From Astragalus membranaceus (Eukaryota; Streptophyta; Magnoliopsida; Fabales; Fabaceae): 64,000 bases of DNA. Each line of letters opens with the position of its first letter. The first letter of the stretch is position 1. The notes beneath the pieces are model-generated. The model was not told the origin of the DNA. It did not search any database and worked only from the letters and a program-made list of their open reading frames with translations. A program made the position numbers and the translations under genes. Positions 33,011 to 45,050 of the stretch are shown in pieces. The DNA lies in NCBI GenBank assembly GCA_039519185.1, contig CM076846.1, forward strand, positions 128,716,182-128,780,181, given 5' to 3'.

Positions 33011-33020
33011 TGGTATCAGT
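33011..33020 (+). promoter_or_regulatory. Copia primer-binding site
   Basis: TGGTATCAGT directly follows the LTR and is complementary to the 3' end of initiator tRNA-Met, the usual copia primer. Confidence 0.85.
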
Positions 33021-33162
33021 AAACTCAAAAATCCAATGAATCTGGTTTTCGATCCTTCATTTCTTTGTTCCGCCCCGCTTTGTATCGCATAACTGCGACG
33101 TTGAAGTTCTCTTTCGTTTTTCGTTTTTCGTCTTCATCTGTTCGGTTGTTTTGTATTCAACA

Positions 33163-35076
33163 ATGGCGTCGCCAGTTCCTTCGTCACAAATCACTCCGAT
33201 GAAACCATTCAAGTTGTTCGCCTATCAGATCACCGCCAAACTAGATGGTGATAATTTTCCGGTATGGCTACAACAAATTGAGTCGGTGTTGCGCGCTCAC
33301 AAGCTTCATCGGTTTTGTGTTTCTCTGCAAATTCCACTGCAGTTTATGTCTGATGAAGATCGTGAGGCAGGAATTGAAAATCCTGCGTTTGTTGGCTGGG
33401 AGTTCCAAGATCAGTTACTCTTGGCTTGGCTTCAGTCGTCTCTCACGCCTCAGGTGCTCGCACAAGTGATCGGTTGCCGTCAAACGTGGCAACTGTGGGA
33501 GAAGATACATCGCAACTCTCAAGCCAAGATCAAAGCACAGTCACGCCATATACGATCAGAATTACGAAGCACACAGAAAGGTAACAAAACGATTGCTGAA
33601 TTTTTTGCACGAATCAAGAAAATAACAGATGCTTTGTTTTCTATTGGTGAGACTGTTGCGCCTCAAGAAGTTTTGGATGTCATTTTACAAGGATTTCCTC
33701 CTGAATATGAATCTATTGTGACATTAATTTCAACCAAGACTGAATGGTTTGAATATGATGAAGTTAAATCTCTGCTTCTTACTCATGAGCAGCGTGTTCA
33801 GAAGCAAACTGAAGTTCTTAAGGCTGTCTCTACTTTAAATTTGACTCAAGCTAGACATCCATCTACTAGTACTGCACTGCCTACAGCAAATACTGCTCAA
33901 GTAAATTACTCTGCATCTGATCCTCCATCGCGTGGTGGTGGAGGTCACTCCAGTCGTGGTGGCCGCGTTTACAGAGGCCGTGGAGGTCGTGCTGGTCGTG
34001 GTGAAGGACGCAGTAATGTTCAATGTCAGGTTTGTCACCGTGTTGAACATGATGCGTCCGTCTGTCGGTATCGTTTTGATCAACAATATGCTCCTCCTAT
34101 GCTTTATACTGCGTCTTATCAGCAACCACAGCTTGGCAATCCTTATCAGTACGTTCGCCCTGCACCTCAGAATGCACTTGTTTGGACAAATCCTGGAGTA
34201 GCAGTTCCTGCATTTGTTGGCTACACCAATGCTGCTCCTCAAGCTGCAGTTTCTCAACAATCTCAGAATTGGATTGTTGATTCTGGTGCTTCTCACCACA
34301 TCACTGGAAATCCTAACAATCTAGCTACCTCTACTCCTATAGCAGGGCAGGAGCATGTCTTCTTAGGTAACGTACAAGGTTTGACTATAAACTCTATTGG
34401 CTCTACTTCTTTCACATCTTCTCTTGCACCTGACACATTGTTCCACCTAAATAACATGCTCTTAGTTCCTTCCATAACCAAGAACCTAGTTAGTGTTAGT
34501 AAGTTTGCCAAGGATAACAATGTATTTTTTGAGTTTCATCCTTATTTTTGCTTTGTGAAATCTCAGGTTAATGGTCAGGTTCTGTTACGTGGAAATCTTA
34601 ACTCAGAAGGTCTTTACTCATTCAACAGTCCAGTTCCTAGTTTCAAGTCATCAAGTTCCAGTTCAGATCAGTCCAGTCTTCCATCAAGTTCAATTTCCAC
34701 TCAGTCAAGTTCACCATCTGTTAACAAGTCTAATTCTGCTTTTCATGTAGTTAATAATACTGAATCTGTGCTTAACACAGCTAGTTGTCTCCATCAATTC
34801 CCCAACATTGTACAAACACACACTGTCACCTTTTCATCCCTATGGCATAATCGTTTAGGCCACCCGAATGTTAATGTGTTGAACAATGTTCTTACCTTGT
34901 GTAATAAACCTCCTGTTTCATTCAATAAATCGGATTTTTGTACTTCTTGTTGTATGGGTAAACTTCACAAATTACCATCCAAACCATCTACTACCGTATA
35001 TTGTTCACCCTTGGAATTAATATTTTGTGACTTATGGGGCCCTGCCTTGGCTACAAATATTAGCTCTCCTTTATAG
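33163..35076 (+). pseudogene. Copia gag-protease-integrase (N-terminal), frameshifted
   Basis: The ATG is at 33163 (MASPVPSS). Gag spans residues about 15-250 with LDGDNFPVWLQQIESVL and WLQSSLTPQVLAQVIGC. A CX2CX4HX4C knuckle (CQVCHRVEHDASVC) follows a Gly/Arg-rich stretch at about residue 285-300. The protease site is DSGASHH (34280). The integrase zinc region is WHNRLGHPN...CTSCCMGK, followed by the first catalytic Asp in FCDLWGP (about 35028). The frame ends at a stop at 35074-35076 because of a net one-base loss just upstream. The following frame carries the rest of integrase. Confidence 0.9.
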
Positions 35077-36126
35077 ATGCTTATAGCAAGTTTACTTGGA
35101 TTTATTTCATTAAAGATAAATCTGAGACACTTGCTATCTTCAAACAGTTCCAAACCTTAGTTGAACGCCAATTAACTTTAAAAATTAAAGTTGTCCAATC
35201 CGATTGGGGTGGGGAGTTTAGACCATGCACTAAGTATTTATCCACTCTTGGCATTAACCATCGCATAATTTGCCCCCACACTCATCCCCAAAATGGTGTA
35301 GTAGAGAGGAAACATCGTCACATTGTGGACATGGGTCTGTCTTTACTATCCCAAGCCTCTCTCCCCTTAACATTTTGGGATCATGCCTTCCACACTGTCG
35401 TATACCTCATTAATAGGCTGCCATCCCTTCCCAACAAATCTGCTATACCTCTCACCACATTGTTCAACACATCTCCTGATTTTAACTATCTAAAGGTTTT
35501 TGGATGTGCCTGTTTTCCACTTCTTAAACCCTACAACTCTCATAAGTTTCAATTTCGGTCTGCTGAGTTTGTGTTTATAGGCTACTCTCCCTCACACAAG
35601 GGATATAAGTGTCTTGGTGAGTCTGGTCGTATTTTTATTTCAAAGGATGTTCTCTTCAATGAGTCAAGGTTTCCTTACTCTTCTATCTCTCTGAATTCTA
35701 AGGTCAGTCCTCCTACTCAAGTGTACACACGGTTTCCCCTTGGCATCTTACCCACTAGAAATACCCCTAACCTTTCACCACAATCATCTCCATCACCTTC
35801 CACAAATTTTCCCTCACCACAATCTGTCCTACACTCACCACCAGCCACACCTCCTTTCACTGAACAAAATCCCTCTCCCTCTCCTTTACCTTCTACCACA
35901 TCTGGTACCTCATGGCCTTTACCCTCCTCAGCCTCCCCCACCATCAATCCTGACTCATCTTCATCTTACTCCAATAATGCACTACCTATACCACCCACCA
36001 ACATACATCCCATGCAAACTAGATCTAACAGTGGCATAGTCAAACCCAGTTTGTTTCCTACGTTACTGCTCACTGTGGCTGAACCAGAAACTGTACCACA
36101 GACTCTTCAATCTCCAGAATGGTATA
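35068..36126 (+). pseudogene. Copia integrase core and C-terminus
   Basis: In the shifted frame SFIDAYSKFTWIYFIKDKSE begins at about 35069. The second Asp is in VVQSDWGGEF and the Glu in NGVVERKHRH, so all three catalytic residues survive across the frameshift. The segment KVFGCACFPLLKPYN...KFQFRSAEFVFIGYS is the conserved copia integrase tail. A Pro/Ser-rich linker follows, then MQTRSNSGI. The frame is cut by an insertion after GTATA (36122-36126). Confidence 0.88.
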
Positions 36127-37000
36127 TGTAACACCCTACTTATTCTAAATAATTATTAGGACATGCGTTAAAAATTATTTTACTTTCATTGTGTATTTTT
36201 TGGGCTTAAAGAGAGACTTAGGTGTAACACCCCAAATTTCCTAAACTAATTGTGTGTGCATTTAATTAGCTAGACCCACCTTATCTAATTAAAAAAATAA
36301 TTATTAAGTAATGCATATATACATTTATACTATTTTAGTTAAACAAATAATTAAATAAGTGGATGATAGTAAGAATAAATAAATAAATTATATGAACGGA
36401 CCATGTGAAAAGTGTAGGCAACATGCACAACTTGCTATCCATCACCTCCATTCAAATTATAAGACACATATTTTTATTAGCAAGGCTTCATTCTATTGGT
36501 TGAGGAGGTTAGCTAGAATAATAGGCAAGCAACTTGAGAAATGTAGGACCACTAGAAAGGATTCTCATTGGACCAAACTTTCAACTTGCCAACTTGCTTT
36601 AGGATCAACTTGCCCTTGTATTTTATAATTTTGTAGTAAGAAGTTTAGGCTATAAATAGCCATGCATGCACCCGTTGTTGTGAGAGTGAAATTGTGAGAA
36701 AGAAAACAACCCTCATTCTCCATCTCTTCCAATGTCGTCGGTATGCGTTAATATCTCCCTTTGATATCATTCCGTGTTTTTTTTTCTTCTCCAAGCCTCT
36801 TTGATAACAAACACCTATTTAGTCCTTCATTCAAAAGCCATCAACCAAAACAATAATTTAACCATTCTTTTTCTTTAAGTCTTAATCTACCCAAAACTCC
36901 TAAAAAGCCTAATCCAATTACACTGTCGTGTTCGTAGCTTTGTGCTACTGTTCGAGTACGTGTCGGCATTGCCAGAACAAGTATTGCGTTCGTCAGTGAC

Positions 37001-37140
37001 GGATTTACTTATGTGGATCTGGGGGCAATTGACCCCATGAACTAATTTCTTCTAGTGGAACATATATAGTAATGTTATTCTTTGCCCCCATGACAAAATA
37101 GCCTTTGCCCCCATGACAAAATAGCCGTTTTTTTGACAAA
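37001..37140 (+). repeat. Fragment of a CAGTGACGGATTTA-type element
   Basis: CAGTGACGGATTTAC followed by GGGGGCAATTGACCCC resembles the ends of CAGTGGCGGA MITEs. TTTGCCCCCATGACAAAATAG is duplicated at 37080-37124. TTTGCCCCCAT recurs at 41330, so the hAT element may lie inside this second element. A right terminus is not identified. Confidence 0.4.
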
Positions 37141-37479
37141 AACAGATGCAACCTATTATCCCACCGCTTTGAATTTACATCCATTTCTCCGTGTATTTTG
37201 CTTTAGTTACACATTTTTTAATAAAAATATTATAATATATGCAATTTTCAATGGTGTTCGCGGTGCGGTTTGGTTCGGTTTTGAGCAAAAAAGTGGACCA
37301 AACCGCAAGGTCTAAATAGTTGCGGTTTGGTTTGGTTCGGTTGACTTTAAAAAAAAAACCAAACCAAACCAAACCAATGCGGTTTGGATTGGTGCGGTTT
37401 TTAGCGAGATGAAACAATACATTAAATCTGCCAATTCAGCGAAGTCATCAGATTTTCTATCAATATATATTCAATAAAG

Positions 37480-37890
37480 AGAAACATAAACTGCCAAAGG
37501 GTGAGAATGAGAATCAGTCTACTGCCAAAGGGTGAGAAACATAAGTCTCAACATAAACTTAAAAATCTGGACAAATCCATAAGTCTCAACATAAACTTAA
37601 AATAAAGTCCTACAAATAAACTTAAAGCATTCTCCAGCATTCTCCAGCAAGTCCATAAGTCTCAACAAAACATTAAAAATCTGGACAAATCCATAAGTCT
37701 CAACATAAACTTAAAACAAAGTCCTACAAATAAACTTAAAGCATTCTCCAGCAAGTCCATAAGTCTCAACAAAACATTAAAAATCTGGACAAATCCATAA
37801 GTGTCAACATAAACTTAAAACAAAGTCCTACAAATAAACTTAAAGCATTCTCCAGCATTCTCCAGCAAGTCCATAAGTCTCAACAAGTCC
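37480..37890. repeat. Tandem repeats downstream of the hAT gene
   Basis: About three copies of a unit with AAAAATCTGGACAAATCCAT, AAGTCTCAACATAAACTTAA, AAGTCCTACAAATAAACTT and AAAGCATTCTCCAGC. Units begin near 37560, 37674 and 37779. Confidence 0.8.
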
Positions 37891-38003
37891 TACAAATAAA
37901 AAATAGACAAATAGATGTACAAAATTAGTAACTATTAAGCAATTCAATAACTAATAGAGTAATAAAATCTAACAAGATTCAATCAAATTAAAGTACATAC
38001 CAT

Positions 38004-39820
38004 CTAGTCTTCATCAGTTTCAATATCAGAAAGCCCCTCATTAAGTTGTGGGATTGGAGCAAGTTCTAAGAATGTATCAAATATATAAACAAAAGTTAGA
38101 CAAAACATATAATTGTAATTTCACAAAACAGAATTTACAACACATATATACCTTCTTCCAGCTTTTCCAAGTCTTCCAAGAGCTCTTCAATATCCACTGA
38201 CAAAGGGGAAGATCTCAACCAATTTTGTGCACAAATTAAAGCTTCAACAGTTTGTGGTGTAAGGGAGCTCCTATAAGAACAAAGAACTCTACCTCCAGTG
38301 CTGAAAGCAGACTCTGAAGCAACAGTAGATATGGGCATGGCCAATATATCTCTGGCCATTAGACCAAGAGTAGGGTATTTGGTAGAATTTACCTTCCACC
38401 AGTTCAAGATGTCAAAATCTGGACATTTCTTCTCCCTAGGCTCTGTGAGATACATATCCACTTCATTTTTACTCATAGTCTGATCATTGTCCATGTCCTT
38501 ATCAAATGCATCATCAATTCGACTAGAAGATACAACATCTGATAATTCTATTTCTTGTGTAACAATTTCAGCTTGGCCTTCATTATAGAAATCCCTATAG
38601 CTTTCAAACATTTTGTATAATGTTTCCTTTACCTTTTCACACAAAGAATCAGCAACATCCTTCTCATAACCTCGAGTCAAGCCCCACCTAATAAACTGAA
38701 ACTTACGCCAAGGATCAAAAATTACAGCAACAAAGACCAACATATTCATCTTTGTGACGTCCCCCCAATACTTGCTATATTTAGTTTTCCTATTTTCGGC
38801 CATTTTCGCAAGTAATGGGTCACGAAGTCCCATCCAAGTCTTGAATGCATCCAATATCACACAATGTTCAATAAAATATGCAGAAGATGTTACATAAGTT
38901 GAACCTGACACCTTCTTAGTGATTTCAAAAAACAATTTCAGAAATTGAACAAAACACTTTGCATTATCTCAATCCTCTGTTTTTGGGATACCACATTGCA
39001 ACGTCGCATAATCAACATGCTTCTCACCTAATCTCTTAAAGGCCTTTTGGAACCTCAATGCACGTTCAAGCATAAGGTAGGTTGAGTTCCACCTAGTAGG
39101 GCAATCCAACTCAACCGTAGACTTATCTTGTATCCTAGCTTCCTTAACACATGTTTTAAACCTATCCTTCATTTTCAACAAACGAAAAAGGCAACTCATC
39201 CACAATTATCATTCTAGCTAAAGCTTGTCTACATGCATCAAGATCAAAATGAACACCAACTAGTGAACTACTTTTTCCATCTTCTTTGTTCAATCCTTGA
39301 ACACTAAGAGTGCTTTGAGTAGGATCAAGCAAACTTTTGGGAAACTTCTTACATTTCTCTAAATGTTTTTTTAAAGTAGAGGTACCATTTAAATGTGAAT
39401 CAGATGCATAAGATGCCCCACACCAATTACATGCAGCTCGCTTAGTCAAAACATCCTTTGTAAAATATTCCCAAACCCAAGATTTAGGCCTACAAGGTTT
39501 TCGTTTACCTGTATCTCCATCATTTGCAGTTGTAGGTGCTTCTTTGACTTTCCTCTTCTTTTGAGCATTGGAACCTTCCACGGTTTCCAAATCAATAGTT
39601 TGCGGTGGTTCTTTTGTTGGCATGGGTGATGGGCTATTTTCAGCCTGCAAATTAGATAAAAAAAGCACATTAGATAAAGTAAGAACGACAACATGTTCTA
39701 AAACCGTATTCAAATTTATGAAACTATAATAGGGGGCAAATCAATTACCTGATTTTCGATCGGAGAAACATCAGGGACAGCAGCAACAGAGTAAGAGTTT
39801 ACTTCATTATCAATCGTCAT
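38004..39820 (-). pseudogene. hAT transposase gene (BED finger, dimerisation domain), internally deleted
   Basis: Exon 1 (39749-39820) starts at ATG and encodes 24 residues. A 104-bp GT-AG intron follows (39645-39748). Exon 2 carries a basic region, a BED zinc finger (W.YF...CNWCGASY...LKKHLEKC, about 39520-39350) and FDLDACRQALARMIIVDELP. At about 39165 the frame jumps by an internal deletion to DRFKTCVKEAR...LDCPTRWNSTYLM, so the central catalytic region is lost. A TGA at 38969-38971 replaces an expected Trp. The C-terminal dimerisation domain (WWKVN...YPTLGLMARDILAMPIS) is complete. A last intron (38066-38151) leads to a short final exon ending TAG at 38004-38006. The product would be non-functional. 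Confidence 0.88.
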
Positions 39821-39863
39821 TGTCAACTGTCAAGCAAAAACAACATTATCAACATTGAAATAT

Positions 39864-40143
39864 AACAAAACCCTAAGCATAAAATCAGTACAACAACAAC
39901 AATCATCAACAACAGTTTACAAATTCAGTACAACAATAGGTAGCCAACACAGGAAGTCAGGAACCGAAAACAACAACAGTATAACAAAACCCTAAGCATA
40001 AAATCAGTACAACAACAACAACAATCATCAACAACAGTTTGCAGATTCAGTACAACAATAGGTAGCCAACACAGGAACTGAAAACAACAACAGTATAACA
40101 AAACCCTAAGCATAAAATCAGTACAACAACAACAACAACAGTT
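39864..40143. repeat. 118-bp tandem repeat at the hAT 5' leader
   Basis: Two and a half copies of a unit with AACAAAACCCTAAGCATAAA, ATCAGTACAACAACAACAAC, ATCATCAACAACAGTTT and CAACAATAGGTAGCCAACAC. Confidence 0.85.
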
Positions 40144-40149
40144 TGCTTC

Positions 40150-40660
40150 TGGTGAGAGTGAAATCGAAAACGACAGTGTGAGTGAGAGTGATTCAGTACA
40201 ACGGTGTGAGTGAGAGTGATTTAGTGAAATCGAAAACGAACCTATGAAATCGAAAACGAACCTTCTGTGTGAACGTCGGTCTGAGTGAGAGAGAATGAGA
40301 GAGATCAGTGAAACGGTGCTTCAGTGAGAGAGATGCGTGATTGCGTGGCGCTTCAGTGAGAGAGGCCGTCTGAGTGAGAGAGACGCGTGAAACGGTGCTT
40401 CTGCGTGAACGTCGGTGACGGTGCTTCTGCGTGAACGGTGCTTCAGTGAGAGAGATGGGCGATTTGCGTTGCGTTGCGGTGCTTCAGTGAGAGAGATGAG
40501 AGATGATGGGTCACGGTGGGTGTGAGAGAGCCGCGTGAGAGGTGAGAGATGAGAGATGATGGGTCACGCCGTCACGGTGGCGGTCTGAGTCTGAGACTCT
40601 GAGTGAGAGAGCCGCGTGAGAGGTGAGAGATGAGAGATGACGGTGGGTGTGAAAGTGAAA
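40150..40660. repeat. GAGTGAGAGAG-rich minisatellite region
   Basis: Many irregular copies of GTGAGAGAGA, GTGCTTC(A/T)G and CGTGAACG in the hAT subterminal zone, upstream of the transposase on its strand. Possibly a promoter leader. Purely repetitive. Confidence 0.7.
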
Positions 40661-41214
40661 TGAAACTTTAGGGTTTCTAATTTTGAATGAGAGATGGGGT
40701 TTCTAATATTGTGGTTTGGTTCGGTTTGGTTCGGTTCCTGAAAGTAGAACCGCAAACCAAACCGAACCGCGCGGTTCAGCAGAAAATAAAACCAAACTAA
40801 ACCAATAGAAAGCGGTTTTTTGCGGTTTTCGGTTTGGTTTGGTTCGGTTTGCGGTTTTTTATTGGTTTGGTTCGGTTTTGAACACCCCTAATTTTCATCA
40901 CGAAAGAAATCAAATCATTTCATTAAATATATATTATTATTTATGCATTTTCAAAACCATACATCATATCACTTCAGTAGAAAAAACATGATTTTGCCTA
41001 TTTATAAAAAACATAAAACTCACTTTTCTCACTTCGATTTAATTTTCTTATAATTATTATTTTTCTCCTTGTCAATTTTAAAAAATTGTTTAGATATCAT
41101 ATTACATTCTGAATAAAACTCACTTTTTATTTATTGAATTTTTTTCAAATATCATATTTCATATAGTTTTTTTTCAATATTATATTATATACTATTACAT
41201 TCTGCCTCATGATG

Positions 41215-41325
41215 CCAATGAAGATTTACTCAATTGGTAAGGAGTTGGCTTATTCCCCACAAGGGTGTGGGTTCAACTCCCGCTGACTTAACTCACTAAA
41301 TTTTTTGTAACAACAAAATAGTCTA
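41215..41325 (+). mobile_element. tRNA-related SINE-like sequence
   Basis: ACTCAATTGGTAAGGAGTTGG resembles a box A and GGGTTCAACTCCC a box B, 33 bp apart. The acceptor stem of a real tRNA cannot be formed. It ends in ATTTTTTGTAACAAC. No target duplication was found. Confidence 0.45.
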
Positions 41326-41658
41326 CTTTTTTTGCCCCCATTAAGAAGTCAGGTGTCTCAATTAAGAGAACCTGGGTTTTGTTTAGCTAGTGTGTCAGTC
41401 TTTTGAGTCTCGTTATATTAGCTATTTTAGCTGGCTTTGTTTTATGTTTTTATGTTCCGCTGGTTTATAATAATCTGATATATGTTTGAGTGGCTTTAGT
41501 ATTGCCACATATTTTGTAAAACTCTTAAAATTATGTCTTTATCAATGTGATGCATGTTAAGTTATATGACTACGAAAAGTTTTAAATTTAACAGTTTTGA
41601 GATTTAGAGACTAAGTGTAAAGGGTTACTATGATGAGGACGAGGGTCGTCTTAGTATA

Positions 41659-42607
41659 AGGCTATGACAGTTGAGTATAATGCACTTATTGCTAACCAGA
41701 CCTGGTCATTGGTTCCTTTAACTCCAGGTAGGAAAGCAGTTGGAAGAAAATGGGTTTTCAGAGTCAAGGAAAACCCTGATGGTACAATTAACAAATACAA
41801 AGCACGCCTTGTGGCTAAGGGGTTTTTACAACGGTTTGACTGTGATTATTCAGAAACTTTCTCTCCTGTAGTGAAACCTGTTACCATCAGAATTATTCTC
41901 ACACTTGCTCTCACACACAAATGGTCTATTCAACAACTTGATGTAAATAACGCTTTTCTTAATGGTGTGCTTGAAGAAGAAGTCTACATGACTCAACCAC
42001 AAGGGTTTGAACATGGAGACAAAGGTCTGGTTTGCAAGCTGCACAAAGCCATTTATGGCTTGAAGCAAGCTCCTCGTGCTTGGTATGACAAGTTAACCTC
42101 TACATTAGTTAGCTTCGGGTTTATTCCCAGCGGGTGTGATCCTTCTTTGCTTCTCTGCAACTCTAAGGGCATCTTTATCTATGTCTTGATCTATGTAGAT
42201 GATATTATCATCACTGGTTCCTCCTCTCAAGCCATTTCCATTGTTATCTCCAAGCTTAATTGTGCATTTGCCTGGAAACAATTTGGTGACTTGGACTATT
42301 TTCTGGGTATTGAAGTGAAACATACATCATCAGGTTCCCTACTTCTTACTCAATCCAAATATCTTAAAGATCTTCTAATTAGGGCTGGCATGTCAGAAGC
42401 TAAAGGATCTCCACACCTCTGCCAACTAAAGTCAAGTTATCCAAGTTTGGTTCTGATTACTTTGAGGATCCCTCTCTTTATAGGTCAATTGTTGGCGCAT
42501 TACAATATGCTACAATTACACGGCCTGAGATTGGATTTGATGTTAATAAGGCATGTCAGTTCATGGCTCAACCTTTGGAGTCTCATTGGGTTGCTGTTAA
42601 AAGGATC
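41659..42607 (+). pseudogene. Copia reverse transcriptase, frameshifted
   Basis: It starts AMTVEYNALIANQTWSLVPL and continues with the RT core: KWVFRVKENPDGTI, YKARLVAKGF, LDVNNAFLNG (first catalytic Asp), YGLKQAPRAWY and YVDDIIITG (catalytic Asp pair). After SEAKGS (about 42408) a frameshift occurs. The next frame reads YFEDPSLYRSIVGALQYA and continues to the Ogre-like insertion at 42613. All RT catalytic residues are present, but no full product is possible. Confidence 0.92.
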
Positions 42608-42612
42608 TTAAG

Positions 42613-45036
42613 TGTAGCGACCGAAAAATCCGGAGGAGGGATTCTTCGAAGTTCTTGAATGAAGCCGCCACCAAAGTTTTAGTTTAAGGGCAAACATTGG
42701 AAAATCCCTATTGAGTGGATAAAAGGGTCTTGCGGACCAGGTTTAGGCTCGGGAGTCGTTTATGCGTAGGGAAGGTATTAGCACCCTACGACATCCTTCC
42801 TAAGGAAAGTTACCTTTTAACTAAATGTGTAAACGTTTGTTAATTCAAAAATAATGATTTTACCCTTATAATAATAATAATAAAAAAGAAGACTCGATAA
42901 ACGGTTAGTTATTTTTGTGCTTTTGGAGAAAAGTGAGAGAAGCGGATTAAAAAAGAAAAAAAGGTTTTTTATTAATGCAATTGACAGAGGTCGGCCGCCC
43001 TCTGCTCCTACGTATCTCCTGGTAGAGAATCAAATCACACGTAGTTCTTGGGGGAAAAAGGTTTTGTGAGTTTGGTGTTTTTTTTAAGTGTTTTGAAAAT
43101 GGGATAGGCGTTCGTGACGACCAAACAAGTGGAACTCAGAGTGGTCGTCGCTCAGAGCCCGTTTGAAAACTAAAGTTGTTATTAACGGTCAAACAAGCTA
43201 AGCTCAGAGTGACCATTGGTAACAACCCATTTTTATGTTTAGGAAAACATTTATTTGCTATTTGGGAAAAAAATAGGTTTGTGAGAGAAAATATTTATTT
43301 AGGGAAAAGAAAATCTTTAAAAAAGGAATAGAGGGAGCAGTAGTAAAATGGGGTGTGAACTGAAACTAGGTGGTTGTGTTATTTAAAACCGGGGGTGCAA
43401 AAAGTAAAAAAAAAACAGTATTAGTTTTGCATGTACCAACCTATAATCTGTGGGATGTTGGGGGGCGCGCGTGATTAAGAGAGGGAGGTGCGAATAGCAG
43501 TCTGTCTTAAAAATAAAAAAACATGAAACAAGAGCCCAACCAATAAAAGCATGAAATAAAACAACTAAACCCTAATTTCACTTCTCCACTCCAGCGCCGC
43601 GACATTCTCCTCCCCAACCCTAACTTCTCGCTTCCTTTCTCTTCTCAGCCGTTTCCATCTTATCACCCCCAACCCCATTTTTCCTCAACGAACCAAAACC
43701 ATGCTCCTCTCCTCACCGAAACAAACGAAGCCCCAACATCGCTCTCCCCTCACAACCGATCTACAAAAATCCTTATCCTCACCTCCGTTTTTAGCAGATA
43801 GAGAGTCAGATGTCCAGAGAAAGAAAGAGAGAACGCGAACGAGAGGGAGAGGGTGCGAGCTCTGGTGATGGTGGTTCACGGCCCGATGCTTACGGGGCGG
43901 TGCTGACGGTGGTTACGAATGGAGCTCGTGGCGTTGGTGCGCCAAGGCGGTGATTGCGACGACGGCGCTGGTACGCCGGTGGTGGAAACGAAGGCGTGGT
44001 GGTCTTGGTTTGGGGGTTGGGTGGTAATGGCTGTGGCTACGGTGGTTAAGGGTGGTTGAGGTGATGGTGGTTCGGTTGATGGGTGGTTGTAGTTTGGCAT
44101 TTGGAGGGAGGTGGGGTCGGTTTTGGCGTACAGTTTGGTGCTGTTGGTGGCGGTTCACGGAGAGGAGTGGCGCGTGGTGGCCGTGAGGTGATGCGGTGGT
44201 TCTGTGGTGGCCGTTGGTGGTGATGTGGTGGTTTTGGGCGAGGGAAGGGTTGTTGTTGTTATGGTGGTGTGGGGCTTGTGAGCAGAGAGAAAAGGGGGGT
44301 GTGTGGTGGCGACCACCACAGACGGTGGTCGGAAATCAGGTGGTTCAGTAGCCTTTGTTCTCTCTTTTTTTTAATTGTATTCTGTTGTTCTCCTTTTGAT
44401 TCTGTTTCTTCAGTTTTTTATAGAGTCCAGTAAAATATTGAGACAAATTGGCTGTTATGGTTTGCAGGAAAATCAGAGGTAGTGGAGCAGAGGTGCAGCA
44501 GCAGGGTAGTGCAAGCTGTCTTGTTGGAGCAAAAGAGGAAAAGGGGGATTACAGGAAGAAAGAAGACTTGTTTTCATTCTCAAAACATAAAAGCAGTGGC
44601 TGGGTGCTAGTCCCTTCATTTTATTTTGATTTTATTTTTTTGTACTTTTGCTTTTAATTAATTTTTTGTCTACATATGTGTACTAAAGTTGACTCCTTTA
44701 TTTGTAAACAAAAAAACTGATTATAGTAATAATAATAAAAAGTAATTATTCAAATCTGATTTTTTATTACATTTTCTTATTAAACTAATGCCTATAACAA
44801 TAAAATAACGAGTATTAAAAAGAGCACTCGTACACGACGAGAAGTGAACACGCATCTGCGACTAGAATAAAAAATGCGTAAATGATTAGGAATAACCCGC
44901 GCGCATGATGACAAGTGACACGCATGCACGAGAGTGAAACCTGTACATGATCGAGAATGACACGCGTAAATGGCAAAACAATACTTTGGATTTTCTAATA
45001 AACTTTAAATTAGCCGGACAAAATTAGGGTATGACA
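42613..45036 (-). repeat. Ogre-like element, 3' LTR
   Basis: On the plus strand it starts TGTAGCGACCG and ends GGGTATGACA. On the minus strand it starts TGTCATACCCTAATTTTG. The minus-strand TATAAAA is at 44416-44422. A one-base G deletion near 43897 relative to the other LTR breaks a GC-rich open frame. Confidence 0.92.
43560..44360 (-). other. GC-rich leader segment within the LTR (3' copy)
   Basis: A block rich in GGTGGTGG/CCACCACC about 50 bp downstream of the minus-strand TATA box, unlike the AT-rich rest. Frames on the minus strand are shorter here than in the 5' LTR copy because of point and length changes. Confidence 0.6.
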
Positions 45037-45050
45037 GCTGCCCCTCTTTA
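45037..45050 (-). promoter_or_regulatory. Polypurine tract of the Ogre-like element
   Basis: On the minus strand AAAGAGGGGCAGC directly precedes the LTR start TGTCATACCC, the plus-strand priming site for this family. Confidence 0.75.

Larger units (their letters stand above)
37251..40889 (-). mobile_element. hAT (Ac-like) transposon, 3.6 kb, defective
   Basis: The 8-bp duplication AATTTTCA is at 37243-37250 and 40890-40897. The ends are inverted: ATGGTGTTCGCGGTGCGG on the left and AGGGGTGTTCAAAACCG on the right (reverse complement). Both are followed by clusters of CGGTTTGGTTCGG and its inverse, typical subterminal repeats. A transposase gene lies on the minus strand with an internal deletion. 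Tandem repeats flank the gene on both sides. Confidence 0.9.
36127..41653 (+). mobile_element. Ty3/gypsy-like solo LTR in the copia linker (hAT inside)
   Basis: Starts TGTAACACCC and is flanked by GTATA (36122-36126 and 41654-41658). Copia coding resumes immediately after the second GTATA. A second TGTAACACCCC lies at 36222. TATAAATA is at 36651-36658. No gag or pol and no second LTR. The right end reads GGTCGTCTTA instead of the expected ...TTACA, so the 3' terminus is atypical or decayed. Between about 37000 and 41340 it contains further insertions, including the hAT element. Confidence 0.65.

Noticed and set aside
41215..41290. Possible tRNA gene
   Set aside because: Box A and B-like words exist but no acceptor stem or anticodon arm can be formed. 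A SINE-like origin is more likely.
43685..44160. His/Pro-rich frames in the 3' LTR of the Ogre-like element
   Set aside because: Broken versions of the frames in the other LTR. Kept open mainly by GC-rich composition.
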